Source: an uncultured Actinomycetes bacterium (lineage in GTDB: Bacteria; Actinomycetota; Thermoleophilia; Solirubrobacterales; 70-9). From it: 7,451 bases of DNA. The position numbers and the translations under genes were made by a program. The notes under the pieces were generated by a model. That model saw nothing but the letters and a program-made list of their open reading frames with translations. It ran no database searches and had not been told where the DNA came from. The stretch covers positions 1 through 7,451 of the forward strand of contig CAMLHB010000118.1 in the NCBI GenBank assembly GCA_946479725.1, written 5' to 3'. Shown piece after piece: positions 1 to 4,767 of the stretch (the stretch's first letter is position 1; each line of letters begins with the position of its first letter).

Positions 1-58
1 CGACCAGCAGCCGCACATGGCTTCCCATCGCCTTGAAGTTGAGGTCGTGTTCGCTCAT
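1..58 (-). CDS. FAD:protein FMN transferase (ApbE-like), N-terminal fragment
   Basis: Only the first 19 codons lie in the window; the gene continues past the left edge. The translation begins MSEHDLNFKAMGSHVRLLV. The phrase FKAMGSHVRLLV matches the conserved N-terminal strand of ApbE proteins (F-x-A-M-G-[ST]-x-V). These enzymes use FAD to attach FMN covalently to a threonine of exported or membrane redox proteins. The start codon shares one base with the stop of the preceding gene (TGATG, 60-56 on the minus strand). No Shine-Dalgarno sequence lies in front of it: the upstream bases are the complement of one. Translation probably depends on coupling to the gene before it. The identification rests on a very short stretch, so it is likely rather than certain. 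The rest of the gene would show the conserved nucleotide and Mg-binding motifs if the call is right. Confidence 0.62.
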   Translation of the reverse strand, partial: MSEHDLNFKAMGSHVRLLV

Positions 59-339
59 CAGGAGGTGCTGGTCACCACCGGTTCGGCGCCGGAGGAGTAG
101 GAGGAGCTGCTGCTGGGGCTGCTGCTGACGGTGTTCTGGCCCGGGCTGGGGACGATCGTCGTCACCACCCGGCGTTTGATCACCTTGCGGACCTGGACGG
201 TGCGGGCGGTCGGCTGGCTCGCCTGCTGTTCGAGCGAGAAGCGATAGGCGAGCAGGGCGAAGAGGGCCGCGAAGAGCAGGACCGAGGCCCAGAAGACGAG
301 GCTCGCGGGGGGCCGCTTGGGGCGGACGCGCTCAGTCAT
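58..339 (-). CDS. Small membrane-anchored Ser-rich protein of unknown function
   Basis: The product has 93 residues if it starts at the ATG at 339. That start has a good ribosome site (GGAGAGGG, about six bases upstream) and overlaps the stop of the previous gene by 8 bp. The frame stays open upstream to 384, but that extension lies inside the previous gene. A positively charged N-terminus (residues 1-10) leads into one hydrophobic segment (about 14-32), then a basic patch (KVIKRRVVTT, about 52-61) and a Ser-rich tail (about 71-83) ending EPVVTSTS. It is probably a type II membrane anchor with a disordered outer tail. The basic patch resembles KVIRRTVHVT in the neighbouring 332-775 protein, and the end resembles that protein's PVTT repeats. 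It sits between that gene and the ApbE-like gene and is coupled to both. I do not recognise a family or function. Confidence 0.75.
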   Translation of the reverse strand: MTERVRPKRPPASLVFWASVLLFAALFALLAYRFSLEQQASQPTARTVQVRKVIKRRVVTTIVPSPGQNTVSSSPSSSSSYSSGAEPVVTSTS

Positions 340-775
340 CGCCACCCTCTCCGCCGCCCTCGCTCTCGACCTCGCCGCCGCCACCGCCGGCGCCGCTGGT
401 CCCCGTCGTCACCGGGGTGCTTTCGCCTTCGCTGCCGCTGGAGCCGGTGGTGACCGGTGCGGCTTCGCTTTCGCTACCGCTGGCCGCGGTGGTGACCGGC
501 GCGCTTTCAGCGGCGCCGCTGCTGCCGGTGGCGACGTAGGCGCCGCTCGCGGCCGCCCCCGTCGCCGGTTCGACCGGGGCCGCGGCCGGCGGGTGCTTCG
601 GCTTCGCGTGCTTGGTGACATGCACGGTGCGACGGATCACCTTGGTGTGGATCACCGGTTTGTCGGCCACCGGCTTGCTCGGGGCCTTGTTCCCCTGGCT
701 GAGGGCGAGGCCGCCGAGACCTCCGAGGAGGACGACGGTGGCGGCGGTGGCGACTTTGGCTTTGGCGTTCTTCAC
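332..775 (-). CDS. Secreted low-complexity protein with tandem PVTT-SG repeats
   Basis: The product has 147 residues with a GTG start at 775, chosen because AGGGAG lies about seven bases upstream and a signal-like segment follows at once. The N-terminus (VKNAKAKVATAATVVLLGG) is a lysine-rich stretch plus hydrophobic core (about 9-25), a signal peptide or anchor. Residues 40-62 are basic (KVIRRTVHVTKHAKPKH). Residues 77-131 hold near-repeats of about 14 residues centred on PVTT-x-x-SG, and the end is Gly/Glu/Asp-rich. No enzyme domain is visible; it looks extracytoplasmic and disordered. Its N-terminus resembles the 88-residue protein at 4410-4676. It is first in a minus-strand operon leading to the ApbE-like gene, and it diverges from the response regulator across a region with phased repeats. 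A possible role is as partner or substrate of envelope redox proteins, but this is inference. Confidence 0.8.
   Translation of the reverse strand: MKNAKAKVATAATVVLLGGLGGLALSQGNKAPSKPVADKPVIHTKVIRRTVHVTKHAKPKHPPAAAPVEPATGAAASGAYVATGSSGAAESAPVTTAASGSESEAAPVTTGSSGSEGESTPVTTGTSGAGGGGGEVESEGGGEGGDD
383..502 (-). repeat. 42-bp in-gene tandem repeats (PVTT-SG units)
   Basis: Within the 332-775 gene, units at 461-502 and 419-460 (42 bp each) and a partial unit at 383-418 encode APVTTAASGSESEA, APVTTGSSGSEGES and TPVTTGTSGAGG. A weaker relative lies just upstream (GSSGAAES). The units are similar but not identical at DNA level, so copy number probably changed some time ago and the units then diverged. 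Confidence 0.75.
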
Positions 776-827
776 GGTGGTCTCCCTGGTTTCCGAGCTT
801 GCAGGCGCAGTCTGCGACGGCCCCGGC

Positions 828-864
828 CAAGCGCCGTGAAGCGACCGGTAAAGCTCTGGCAAAA
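828..864. promoter_or_regulatory. Phased AAAG repeat array A (candidate response-regulator site)
   Basis: On the plus strand, AAG-type elements end at 831 (CCAAG), 841 (GTGAAG), 853 (GGTAAAG) and 864 (GGCAAAA), with steps of 10, 12 and 11 bp. The inner two match best. The 10-mer CCGGTAAAGC (845-854) recurs exactly at 3899-3908 in array B, each time followed by CTGG-N-AAAA or a close variant. Direct half-sites about one helical turn apart are typical for PhoB/OmpR-family regulators, and a gene for one starts 50 bp away. Binding is inferred. Confidence 0.5.
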
Positions 865-901
865 CCTGCCCCGAGCAGGCCTGAATCGCCGAAGCAGGCC
901 C

Positions 902-913
902 TACAGTTGGTTC
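902..913 (+). promoter_or_regulatory. Candidate -10 box for a leaderless response-regulator transcript
   Basis: TACAGT (902-907) fits the TANNNT -10 pattern of actinobacterial promoters and ends six bases before the ATG at 914. No Shine-Dalgarno sequence is present in front of that ATG. The spacing would place transcription start at or next to the A of the ATG, as in leaderless mRNAs. No convincing -35 box lies 16-18 bp upstream. Confidence 0.4.
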
Positions 914-1642
914 ATGAACAGCCAGTCGCCAGGCGGCCGCATCCTCGTCGTCGAGGACGAGGAATCGATCTCCCAGCCCTTCGCCGAGGCGCTGCGCCGG
1001 GCCGGCTTCGAAGCCGTCGTCACCGGCACCGCCGCGGGGGCGATCGCCCTGGCCGACTCCGAGGAGCCCGACCTGGTGATGCTGGACCTGGCCCTGCCCG
1101 ACGGCGACGGCCGCGACGTCTGCCGCGAGCTGCGCCGCCGCTCCGACATCCCGATCGTGATGCTGACCGCGCGGGGGACCGAGATGGACAAGATCGTCGG
1201 CCTCGAGCTCGGCGCCGACGACTATGTCGTCAAGCCCTTCAGCGCCGCCGAGGTGATCTCGCGAATCCGCGCCGTCCTCCGGCGCAGCGGCCCGCGCGAG
1301 AACGGCGACGGCGCCGCCTCGCAGGAGCCGGTCAGGGTCCGCGAGCTGGAGCTCGACCCGGCGGCCCGGATCGCCCGCTTCCGCGGCGAGGAGCTGGAGC
1401 TCTCGCGCAAGGAGTTCGACCTGCTGGCGACGCTGATGCGAAACGCGGGACGGGTGGTCAAGCGCGAGGACCTGATGTCGGAGGTCTGGGACACCAACTG
1501 GTTCGGCTCGACGAAGACGCTTGATGTCCACATCGGCTGGCTGCGGCGCAAGCTCGACGACGACCCCGCCGATCCCACCTACATCGAGACGGTCCGCGGC
1601 GTCGGCTTCCGCTTCGCCGCCCCAGAGGACGGGGAACCGTAA
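914..1642 (+). CDS. OmpR/PhoB-family response regulator
   Basis: The product has 242 residues, a normal length for the family. Residues 9-124 form the receiver domain: acidic pair E14/D15, phospho-acceptor D58 (VMLDLALPDGDG), T85 (MLTARG) and K107 (DDYVVKPFS). Residues about 140-236 form a winged-helix DNA-binding domain with the usual SRKEFDLLATLMRNAGRVV and YIETVRGVGFRF segments. The sequence resembles RegX3/PhoP-type regulators, but I cannot assign an orthologue. The ATG at 914 is chosen because the receiver begins within nine residues and a -10-like box sits directly upstream; the frame stays open further upstream only as non-coding shadow. The partner kinase follows at once: the stop (TAA, 1640-1642) overlaps the likely kinase start. 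The protein would be phosphorylated at D58 and bind direct repeats; candidate sites lie at 828-864, 3891-3930 and 4724-4762. Confidence 0.95.
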   Translation: MNSQSPGGRILVVEDEESISQPFAEALRRAGFEAVVTGTAAGAIALADSEEPDLVMLDLALPDGDGRDVCRELRRRSDIPIVMLTARGTEMDKIVGLELGADDYVVKPFSAAEVISRIRAVLRRSGPRENGDGAASQEPVRVRELELDPAARIARFRGEELELSRKEFDLLATLMRNAGRVVKREDLMSEVWDTNWFGSTKTLDVHIGWLRRKLDDDPADPTYIETVRGVGFRFAAPEDGEP

Positions 1643-1749
1643 GCCTCCGCGCGACCCTGCTGCTGGCGCTGGCCTACGTCCTGCTGCTGGCGCTGATCGC
1701 CTTCGGGGTACCGCTGGCGCTGAGCCTGCGCGACCGCGTCGACTCCGAG
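1639..1749 (+). other. In-frame N-terminal kinase extension with no standard start codon
   Basis: Reading the kinase frame upstream of 1750 gives VSLRATLLLALAYVLLLALI and then FGVPLALSLRDRVDSEV, a clear first transmembrane segment that joins smoothly to the sensor domain. The natural start would be at 1639, where the codon is GTA, not GTG. AGAGGA (1623-1628 region) gives a well-placed ribosome site. There is no ATG, GTG or TTG in this frame from the stop at 1522-1524 to the GTG at 1750. A change of base 1641 from G to A would explain it: GTGA would become GTAA, still ending the regulator gene but removing the kinase start. In-frame CTG codons exist inside the membrane segment. Confidence 0.7.
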
Positions 1750-3021
1750 GTGAAGGGGCAGGCGCGCAGCCAGGCCGAGGTGGTCGCCAGCAGCGCCACC
1801 GAGTTCGTCGACCCGCCGCAGCCGCTGCCGCTGCAGCGGATCGCCGAGCGCTCGGCCGAAAGCGTCCGCGGCCGGGTGATCGTCGTCGACGCCAACGGTG
1901 CCCTCCTCGCCGACTCCGCCGGGACCGCCTCGGGCCGCAGCTACGACGACCGGCCCGAGGTCGAAGCAGCGCTGTCGGGGCACGGCGAGCAGATCACCCG
2001 CAGCAGCGAAACCCTCGGCGAGGACATCCTCGCCACCTCCACCCCGATCCTCGAGCGCAACCGCACGATCGGGGCGGTGCGGATCACCCAGAGCGTCGAG
2101 GCCGTCAACCGGGCGGTGAAGACCTCGATCCTCGACATCGCCGCCCTCGCCGGGGTCGTGCTCCTGCTCGGGATCGTCGCCGGCGCCCTGATCGCTCAAC
2201 AGATCGCGCGGCCGATCCGCCGCCTCGACGGCGCCGCCCGCCGCGTCGCCGAGGGCAACCTCGACACCACCGTCGCCGTCCAGGGCAGCACCGAGCAGCG
2301 CTCGCTGGCCCGCGCCTTCAACGAGATGACGCAGCGGATCAAGCGGCTGCTGCGGGTCCAGCAGGACTTCGTCGCCGACGCCTCCCACCAGCTGCGGACG
2401 CCGCTGACGGGGCTGCGGCTGCGGCTCGAGAACCTCGCCGAACGCTCCCGCGGCGACGACCCGACCGAGCGCGAGCTCGGCGCCGCGATGGGCGAGATCG
2501 ACCGCCTCTCCCTGATCGTCGACGAGCTGCTGATCCTCAGCCGCGCCGGCGAGCACGAACTGCCGGGGGAACGACTCGACCTGCGGGAGGCGGCGCGGCG
2601 GGCGCTCGAGCGCTGGCGGGCCAGCGCCGCGGACCGCGGCATCGAGCTGGCGCTCGAGGACGGCGGCGGCGCGGCTGAGGGCTGGTGCGCGGCGCCCGAC
2701 CTCGAGCGCTCGCTCGATTCCCTGGTTGAGAACGCGCTCGTCTACTCCCCGCGCGGCTCGACCGTGCTGCTGCGCGCCGCGCCGGGACGGATCGCCGTTC
2801 TCGACCAAGGGCCGGGCCTGGCCGCGGGCGAGGAGGAGGCGGTCTTCGAGCGCTTCAGCCGGGGCAGCGCCGGGCGCCGCGGAGTCGCCGGAACCGGCCT
2901 CGGACTGGCGATCGCCCGCGAGCTGACCCGGCAATGGGGCGGCGAGGTGCGGCTGCGCAATCGCGAGGGCGGCGGGCTCGCGGCGACGATCGAGCTGGCG
3001 CCGGCGGAGGTCCGCTCGTGA
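1750..3021 (+). CDS. Sensor histidine kinase (HAMP-HisKA-HATPase)
   Basis: From the first standard start (GTG, 1750) the product has 423 residues; the true protein probably begins at 1639 (about 460 residues), adding a first membrane helix. Numbered from 1750: an extracytoplasmic sensor region (1-126), second membrane segment (about 127-149), HAMP (about 150-203), phospho-histidine H213 in DASHQLRTPL, N box with N328 (SLVENAL), G1 box with D352 (DQGPG) and G2 box GTGLGL (381-386). All catalytic motifs look intact. It should autophosphorylate on H213 and pass phosphate to D58 of the regulator encoded just upstream. The stop overlaps the next gene's start (GTGA, 3018-3021), so translation of the three genes is linked. 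The stimulus cannot be read from the sequence. Without the first helix the topology would be wrong, so the start problem matters for function. Confidence 0.92.
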   Translation: MKGQARSQAEVVASSATEFVDPPQPLPLQRIAERSAESVRGRVIVVDANGALLADSAGTASGRSYDDRPEVEAALSGHGEQITRSSETLGEDILATSTPILERNRTIGAVRITQSVEAVNRAVKTSILDIAALAGVVLLLGIVAGALIAQQIARPIRRLDGAARRVAEGNLDTTVAVQGSTEQRSLARAFNEMTQRIKRLLRVQQDFVADASHQLRTPLTGLRLRLENLAERSRGDDPTERELGAAMGEIDRLSLIVDELLILSRAGEHELPGERLDLREAARRALERWRASAADRGIELALEDGGGAAEGWCAAPDLERSLDSLVENALVYSPRGSTVLLRAAPGRIAVLDQGPGLAAGEEEAVFERFSRGSAGRRGVAGTGLGLAIARELTRQWGGEVRLRNREGGGLAATIELAPAEVRS

Positions 3022-3365
3022 GCCTCTCGGCCACCGTGAAATGGGTCCTGCTCGCCCTTGCCGGGCTGGCGGTCGCGATCGGGATCGCAATCGCCGCCGC
3101 CAACCTGACCAGCCGCCAGATCGGGATCGCCTCCGAATCGGTCTCGGCCGGGGACGCCCTGGCGCCGGCGCTCAACATCCCCGGCAAGGCGAAGCCGCAG
3201 GAAGGCGGCGGCGGCTCCGGCCAGGAAGGAACGACGACGGTTCCCTCCTACACCCCGCCGGCGACCGCGGCCGAAGAACCGGCGTACCCGCCCGAAGAGA
3301 CCACCGGCACCCCTGACGACCACGGTGGCGGCAGCGGCGGCGACTCCGACGGCGACGACGACTGA
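3018..3365 (+). CDS. Small membrane-anchored protein of unknown function, in the two-component operon
   Basis: The product has 115 residues with a GTG start at 3018, overlapping the kinase stop by four bases and preceded by GGAGG eight bases upstream. One hydrophobic segment (about 8-29) is followed by SRQIGIASESVSAGDALAP, a compact stretch that looks conserved-protein-like, and then a Pro/Thr/Glu-rich region. The tail is Gly/Asp-rich and very acidic (ends GDDD). It is probably anchored in the membrane with its C-terminus outside. The tail resembles that of the 332-775 protein in composition, though not clearly by descent. Its position as third gene of the operon suggests a role in signal sensing or kinase control, or that it is a target of the system. 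I recognise no named family. Confidence 0.8.
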   Translation: MSLSATVKWVLLALAGLAVAIGIAIAAANLTSRQIGIASESVSAGDALAPALNIPGKAKPQEGGGGSGQEGTTTVPSYTPPATAAEEPAYPPEETTGTPDDHGGGSGGDSDGDDD

Positions 3366-3370
3366 GCCGC

Positions 3371-3886
3371 TCAACCGCCGCCGGCCGGCGGCGGGTCGGT
3401 TTCGTAGAGGCGGGTGATCGCTTCGACCAGCTGCTTCTTTTGCTTCGAGGAGAGGCGGGCCGAGCCGTGGACCAGCGTGTACTGGAGGGGCGGCATCTCG
3501 CCGCTTTCGACATTGTCGACCAGCTCTCCCGCGTCGGGCTGAGGCTTGTTCCATTCCGAGAAGTTGAGGATGCCGCGGCCGTCTTCGACGTCGTGTTCGA
3601 CCAGCCAGGAGGCCGGCGCCACGTTCGAGTACCAGCGCCACTTGGTCAGATTGCTGTGGCAGTCGTAACAGCCAGCTTCGGCGACCTGCTGCCCCGGTCC
3701 CGGAGGCCATTTCGCCGCCTGCGTGACCGGCGGGTTGGTGTGGGCGCGCCCGTAGGGGACGAGCTGGATCAGCAGCACCAGCGCGATGGCGCCGAGAATG
3801 GCCCATTTGACAGTACGAATCGAGGGCGGCCACCAGCGCCGCCTTGCATCTGCCGTGGGGGGCACGGTGCGGAAGCCTGCCGTCAA
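3371..3886 (-). CDS. Haem_bd-type membrane-anchored c-type haem protein
   Basis: The product has 171 residues if it starts at the TTG at 3886. A GTG at 3865 is an alternative, with a weak GCAGG upstream; the TTG has no ribosome site. One membrane segment (about 27-43) precedes a domain with CYDCHSN (C73, C76, H77), then WRWYSNVAPASWLVEHDVEDGR, LNFSEW and GEMPPLQY. This order is that of the Haem_bd family (PF14376, from memory): one covalently attached haem, with M131 of EMPP a likely sixth ligand. It should face the outside of the membrane and carry electrons; c-type maturation factors would be needed. It ends 5 bp from the convergent 3018-3365 gene. Phased repeat array B lies directly upstream, so it may belong to the same regulon as the two-component system. 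The domain call is strong; the start is not. Confidence 0.87.
   Translation of the reverse strand: MTAGFRTVPPTADARRRWWPPSIRTVKWAILGAIALVLLIQLVPYGRAHTNPPVTQAAKWPPGPGQQVAEAGCYDCHSNLTKWRWYSNVAPASWLVEHDVEDGRGILNFSEWNKPQPDAGELVDNVESGEMPPLQYTLVHGSARLSSKQKKQLVEAITRLYETDPPPAGGG
3375..3394. terminator. GC-only perfect palindrome at convergent gene ends
   Basis: A 20-bp perfect palindrome built of CCGCCGCC, GGCC and GGCGGCGG can fold as an 8-bp stem with a four-base loop on either strand. It lies within the last codons of the haem-protein gene and just past the stop of the plus-strand operon (3365). It could end transcription from the plus side, but no T-tract follows, and it may simply reflect the Pro/Gly codons of the PPPAGGG tail. 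Confidence 0.3.
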
Positions 3887-3890
3887 CTAG

Positions 3891-3930
3891 GCAAAGAGCC
3901 GGTAAAGCCGCTGGAAAAATGCGTGCAAAG
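3891..3930. promoter_or_regulatory. Phased AAAG repeat array B (candidate response-regulator site)
   Basis: On the plus strand, elements GCAAAG (ending 3896), GGTAAAG (3907), TGGAAAAA (3919) and GCAAAG (3930) follow one another at about 11, 12 and 11 bp. The array fills most of the 50-bp gap between the stop of the UspA-like gene (3937) and the TTG at 3886. It is so close to that TTG that a promoter driven from it would leave little room, which favours the later GTG start at 3865 or a repressive role. Confidence 0.55.
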
Positions 3931-3936
3931 AGGAGT

Positions 3937-4407
3937 TCATGCCGCGATCGGCCGGACGTCCGGCGGGGCCGGCAGCGGCCGGGCCTGCGGCTGGGCGACC
4001 ACCTCGGTCACCGGCAGGTCGAGCGTCCGCCGCAACCGCCTCGGCAGCCGCACCGCCAGCCAGCGCGAGATCTTCCTCGGCAGGGTCGAGACGACGACCT
4101 CGTCGAACTCGCGCGCGTGGAGGACGTCGCCGACCGCGGCGAAGGGATCCGGGTCACCGACGACCACCTCCTCGAGCTCGAGCCCGCAGCGGCGGATGCG
4201 GCTGCCGGCGCGGTCGGCGCGCAGCGCCGCCTCCGACCAGCCGGCCTTCATGTCGGCGGCCCAGGCGAGCCCGTGCGGCACCGCCGGGACCAGCAGGGTG
4301 AACCTGGTCGGCGCCTCGGCCGCGCGACGGCACAGCGCCTCGATCAGTTCGGGTGAGTCGGCGGTCCGGTTGGCGACCACCAAGATGCTGCGCTTACTCG
4401 AAACCAT
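3937..4407 (-). CDS. UspA-like (universal stress) protein
   Basis: The product has 156 residues. The ATG at 4407 has an excellent ribosome site (GGAGGAGGA) and lies two bases after the stop of the preceding gene, so the two form an operon. The N-terminus RSILVVANRTADSPELIEAL and the later strand EEVVVGDPDPFAAVGDVL, followed by FDEVVVSTLPRKISRWL, fit the alternating strand/helix fold of UspA-like proteins. The domain ends with LDLPVTEVVAQ. The glycine-rich ATP-binding pattern of ATP-type Usp proteins (G-x2-G-x9-G-S/T) is absent, so nucleotide binding is doubtful. There is no signal or membrane segment; it is cytoplasmic. The last residues are Pro/Ala-rich. The role is unknown; its neighbours, a secreted small protein and a haem protein, suggest a stress or envelope response. 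Confidence 0.72.
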   Translation of the reverse strand: MVSSKRSILVVANRTADSPELIEALCRRAAEAPTRFTLLVPAVPHGLAWAADMKAGWSEAALRADRAGSRIRRCGLELEEVVVGDPDPFAAVGDVLHAREFDEVVVSTLPRKISRWLAVRLPRRLRRTLDLPVTEVVAQPQARPLPAPPDVRPIAA

Positions 4408-4409
4408 TC

Positions 4410-4676
4410 TCAGTCCTCCTCCGCGAAGGTTGGGCCGGCGGCGCCGCCGCTGGCGCGGGTGACGATCGGGGGACGCGTCTGGTGGCGCGCTCCGGTTTCG
4501 GCGACCGGCACGGTCGCCGCGCCGCTGGAACCGGTGACCACCGATGAGGAGCCGGCGGTGCCCGCGACATGCACCGGCGCGGGTGCTCCGGGGTTGCTCC
4601 CCAAAGCCACCCCGCCGAGTGCCGCCAGGCCGACGACGGTGGCCCCGGCTGCGATCTTCGCTCTGCGGTTGGTCAT
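4410..4676 (-). CDS. Small secreted protein, apparent paralogue of the 332-775 product
   Basis: The product has 88 residues from the ATG at 4676, with GGAAAGGA about six bases upstream. The N-terminus MTNRRAKIAAGATVVGLAAL has a basic start and a hydrophobic core (about 7-26), a signal peptide or anchor. It resembles the N-terminus of the 332-775 protein: K-[AI]-A, then ATVV, then LGG-[VL]-AL. The rest is low complexity with SSVVTGSSGAATVPVAETG and then HQTRPPIVTRASGG, ending acidic (EED). The VVTGSSGAA stretch recalls the VATGSSGAAES stretch of the other protein. There is no enzyme domain or cysteine. It heads an operon with the UspA-like gene and perhaps the haem-protein gene. Phased repeat array C lies about 50-85 bp upstream of the start, like array A upstream of its paralogue. 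Function unknown. Confidence 0.78.
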   Translation of the reverse strand: MTNRRAKIAAGATVVGLAALGGVALGSNPGAPAPVHVAGTAGSSSVVTGSSGAATVPVAETGARHQTRPPIVTRASGGAAGPTFAEED

Positions 4677-4692
4677 GCTCGTTCCTTTCCGA

Positions 4693-4698
4693 GGGATA
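4693..4698 (-). promoter_or_regulatory. Candidate -10 box for the 4410-4676 gene
   Basis: TATCCC on the minus strand (4698-4693) is the most -10-like element between array C and the ATG. A 17-bp spacer would put the -35 position at 4721-4716, where the sequence is not consensus-like but directly abuts the last repeat of array C. This is the arrangement expected for an activator touching RNA polymerase. Confidence 0.3.
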
Positions 4699-4723
4699 CG
4701 AGCAGAGCTTGCTCCCGGTTCGG

Positions 4724-4762
4724 CAAAGGAACCGAAAAGGTGGTTAAAAGACTGGTGAAAAG
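4724..4762. promoter_or_regulatory. Phased AAAG repeat array C (candidate response-regulator site)
   Basis: This is the clearest of the three arrays. AAAG ends at 4728 (GGCAAAG), 4739 (CCGAAAAG), 4750 (GGTTAAAAG) and 4762 (GGTGAAAAG), with steps of 11, 11 and 12 bp. It lies in the 91-bp gap between the nadA stop (4768) and the 4676 start, and reads CTTTT-C/A-A/G-C-like on the transcribed minus strand. Four in-phase copies on one face of the helix would fit two regulator dimers side by side. No nadA terminator is visible in the gap. Confidence 0.6.
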
Positions 4763-4767
4763 CGGCG

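Larger units (their letters stand above)
776..913. promoter_or_regulatory. Divergent intergenic region between secreted-protein operon and response regulator
   Basis: This 138-bp gap separates the start at 775 (minus) from the ATG at 914 (plus). It holds the phased repeat array at 828-864, the ribosome site of the minus-strand gene (near 783-788) and a possible -10 box for the plus-strand gene (TACAGT, 902-907). A weak -10 candidate for the minus-strand gene is CAGACT at 814-809. No good -35 box is visible for either gene, which fits promoters that need an activator. Confidence 0.6.

Noticed and set aside
383..502. Regular repeats as a CRISPR array
   Set aside because: The units are contiguous, in frame and diverged, without unique spacers; they encode a protein repeat.
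1521..2678. A 385-codon plus-strand frame overlapping the regulator and kinase
   Set aside because: It overlaps two genes with complete motifs, and its product is almost all Arg, Ala, Gly, Pro and Asp, as expected from a shifted high-GC frame.
1579..3090. A 503-codon open frame on the minus strand opposite the kinase
   Set aside because: It is a high-GC shadow of the kinase, which has all family motifs; the antisense product is Arg/Gly/Ala-rich with no recognisable domain.
3881..3886. TTGACG on the minus strand as a -35 box for the haem gene
   Set aside because: No -10-like sequence lies 16-19 bp downstream (that stretch is GC-rich), and it overlaps the possible start codon.
3937..4407. Classic ATP-binding universal stress protein
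   Set aside because: The glycine-rich nucleotide pattern near the C-terminus is missing, so only a UspA-like fold is claimed.
3440..4462. A 340-codon plus-strand frame across the haem and UspA-like genes
   Set aside because: It runs antisense to the CxxCH domain, the UspA-like gene and array B, with no coherent domain of its own.
4700..4714. Small dyad GAGCA-GAGCT-TGCTC upstream of the 4410-4676 gene
   Set aside because: The five-base arms are short enough to be chance in this GC-rich sequence, and there is no second copy in the window.
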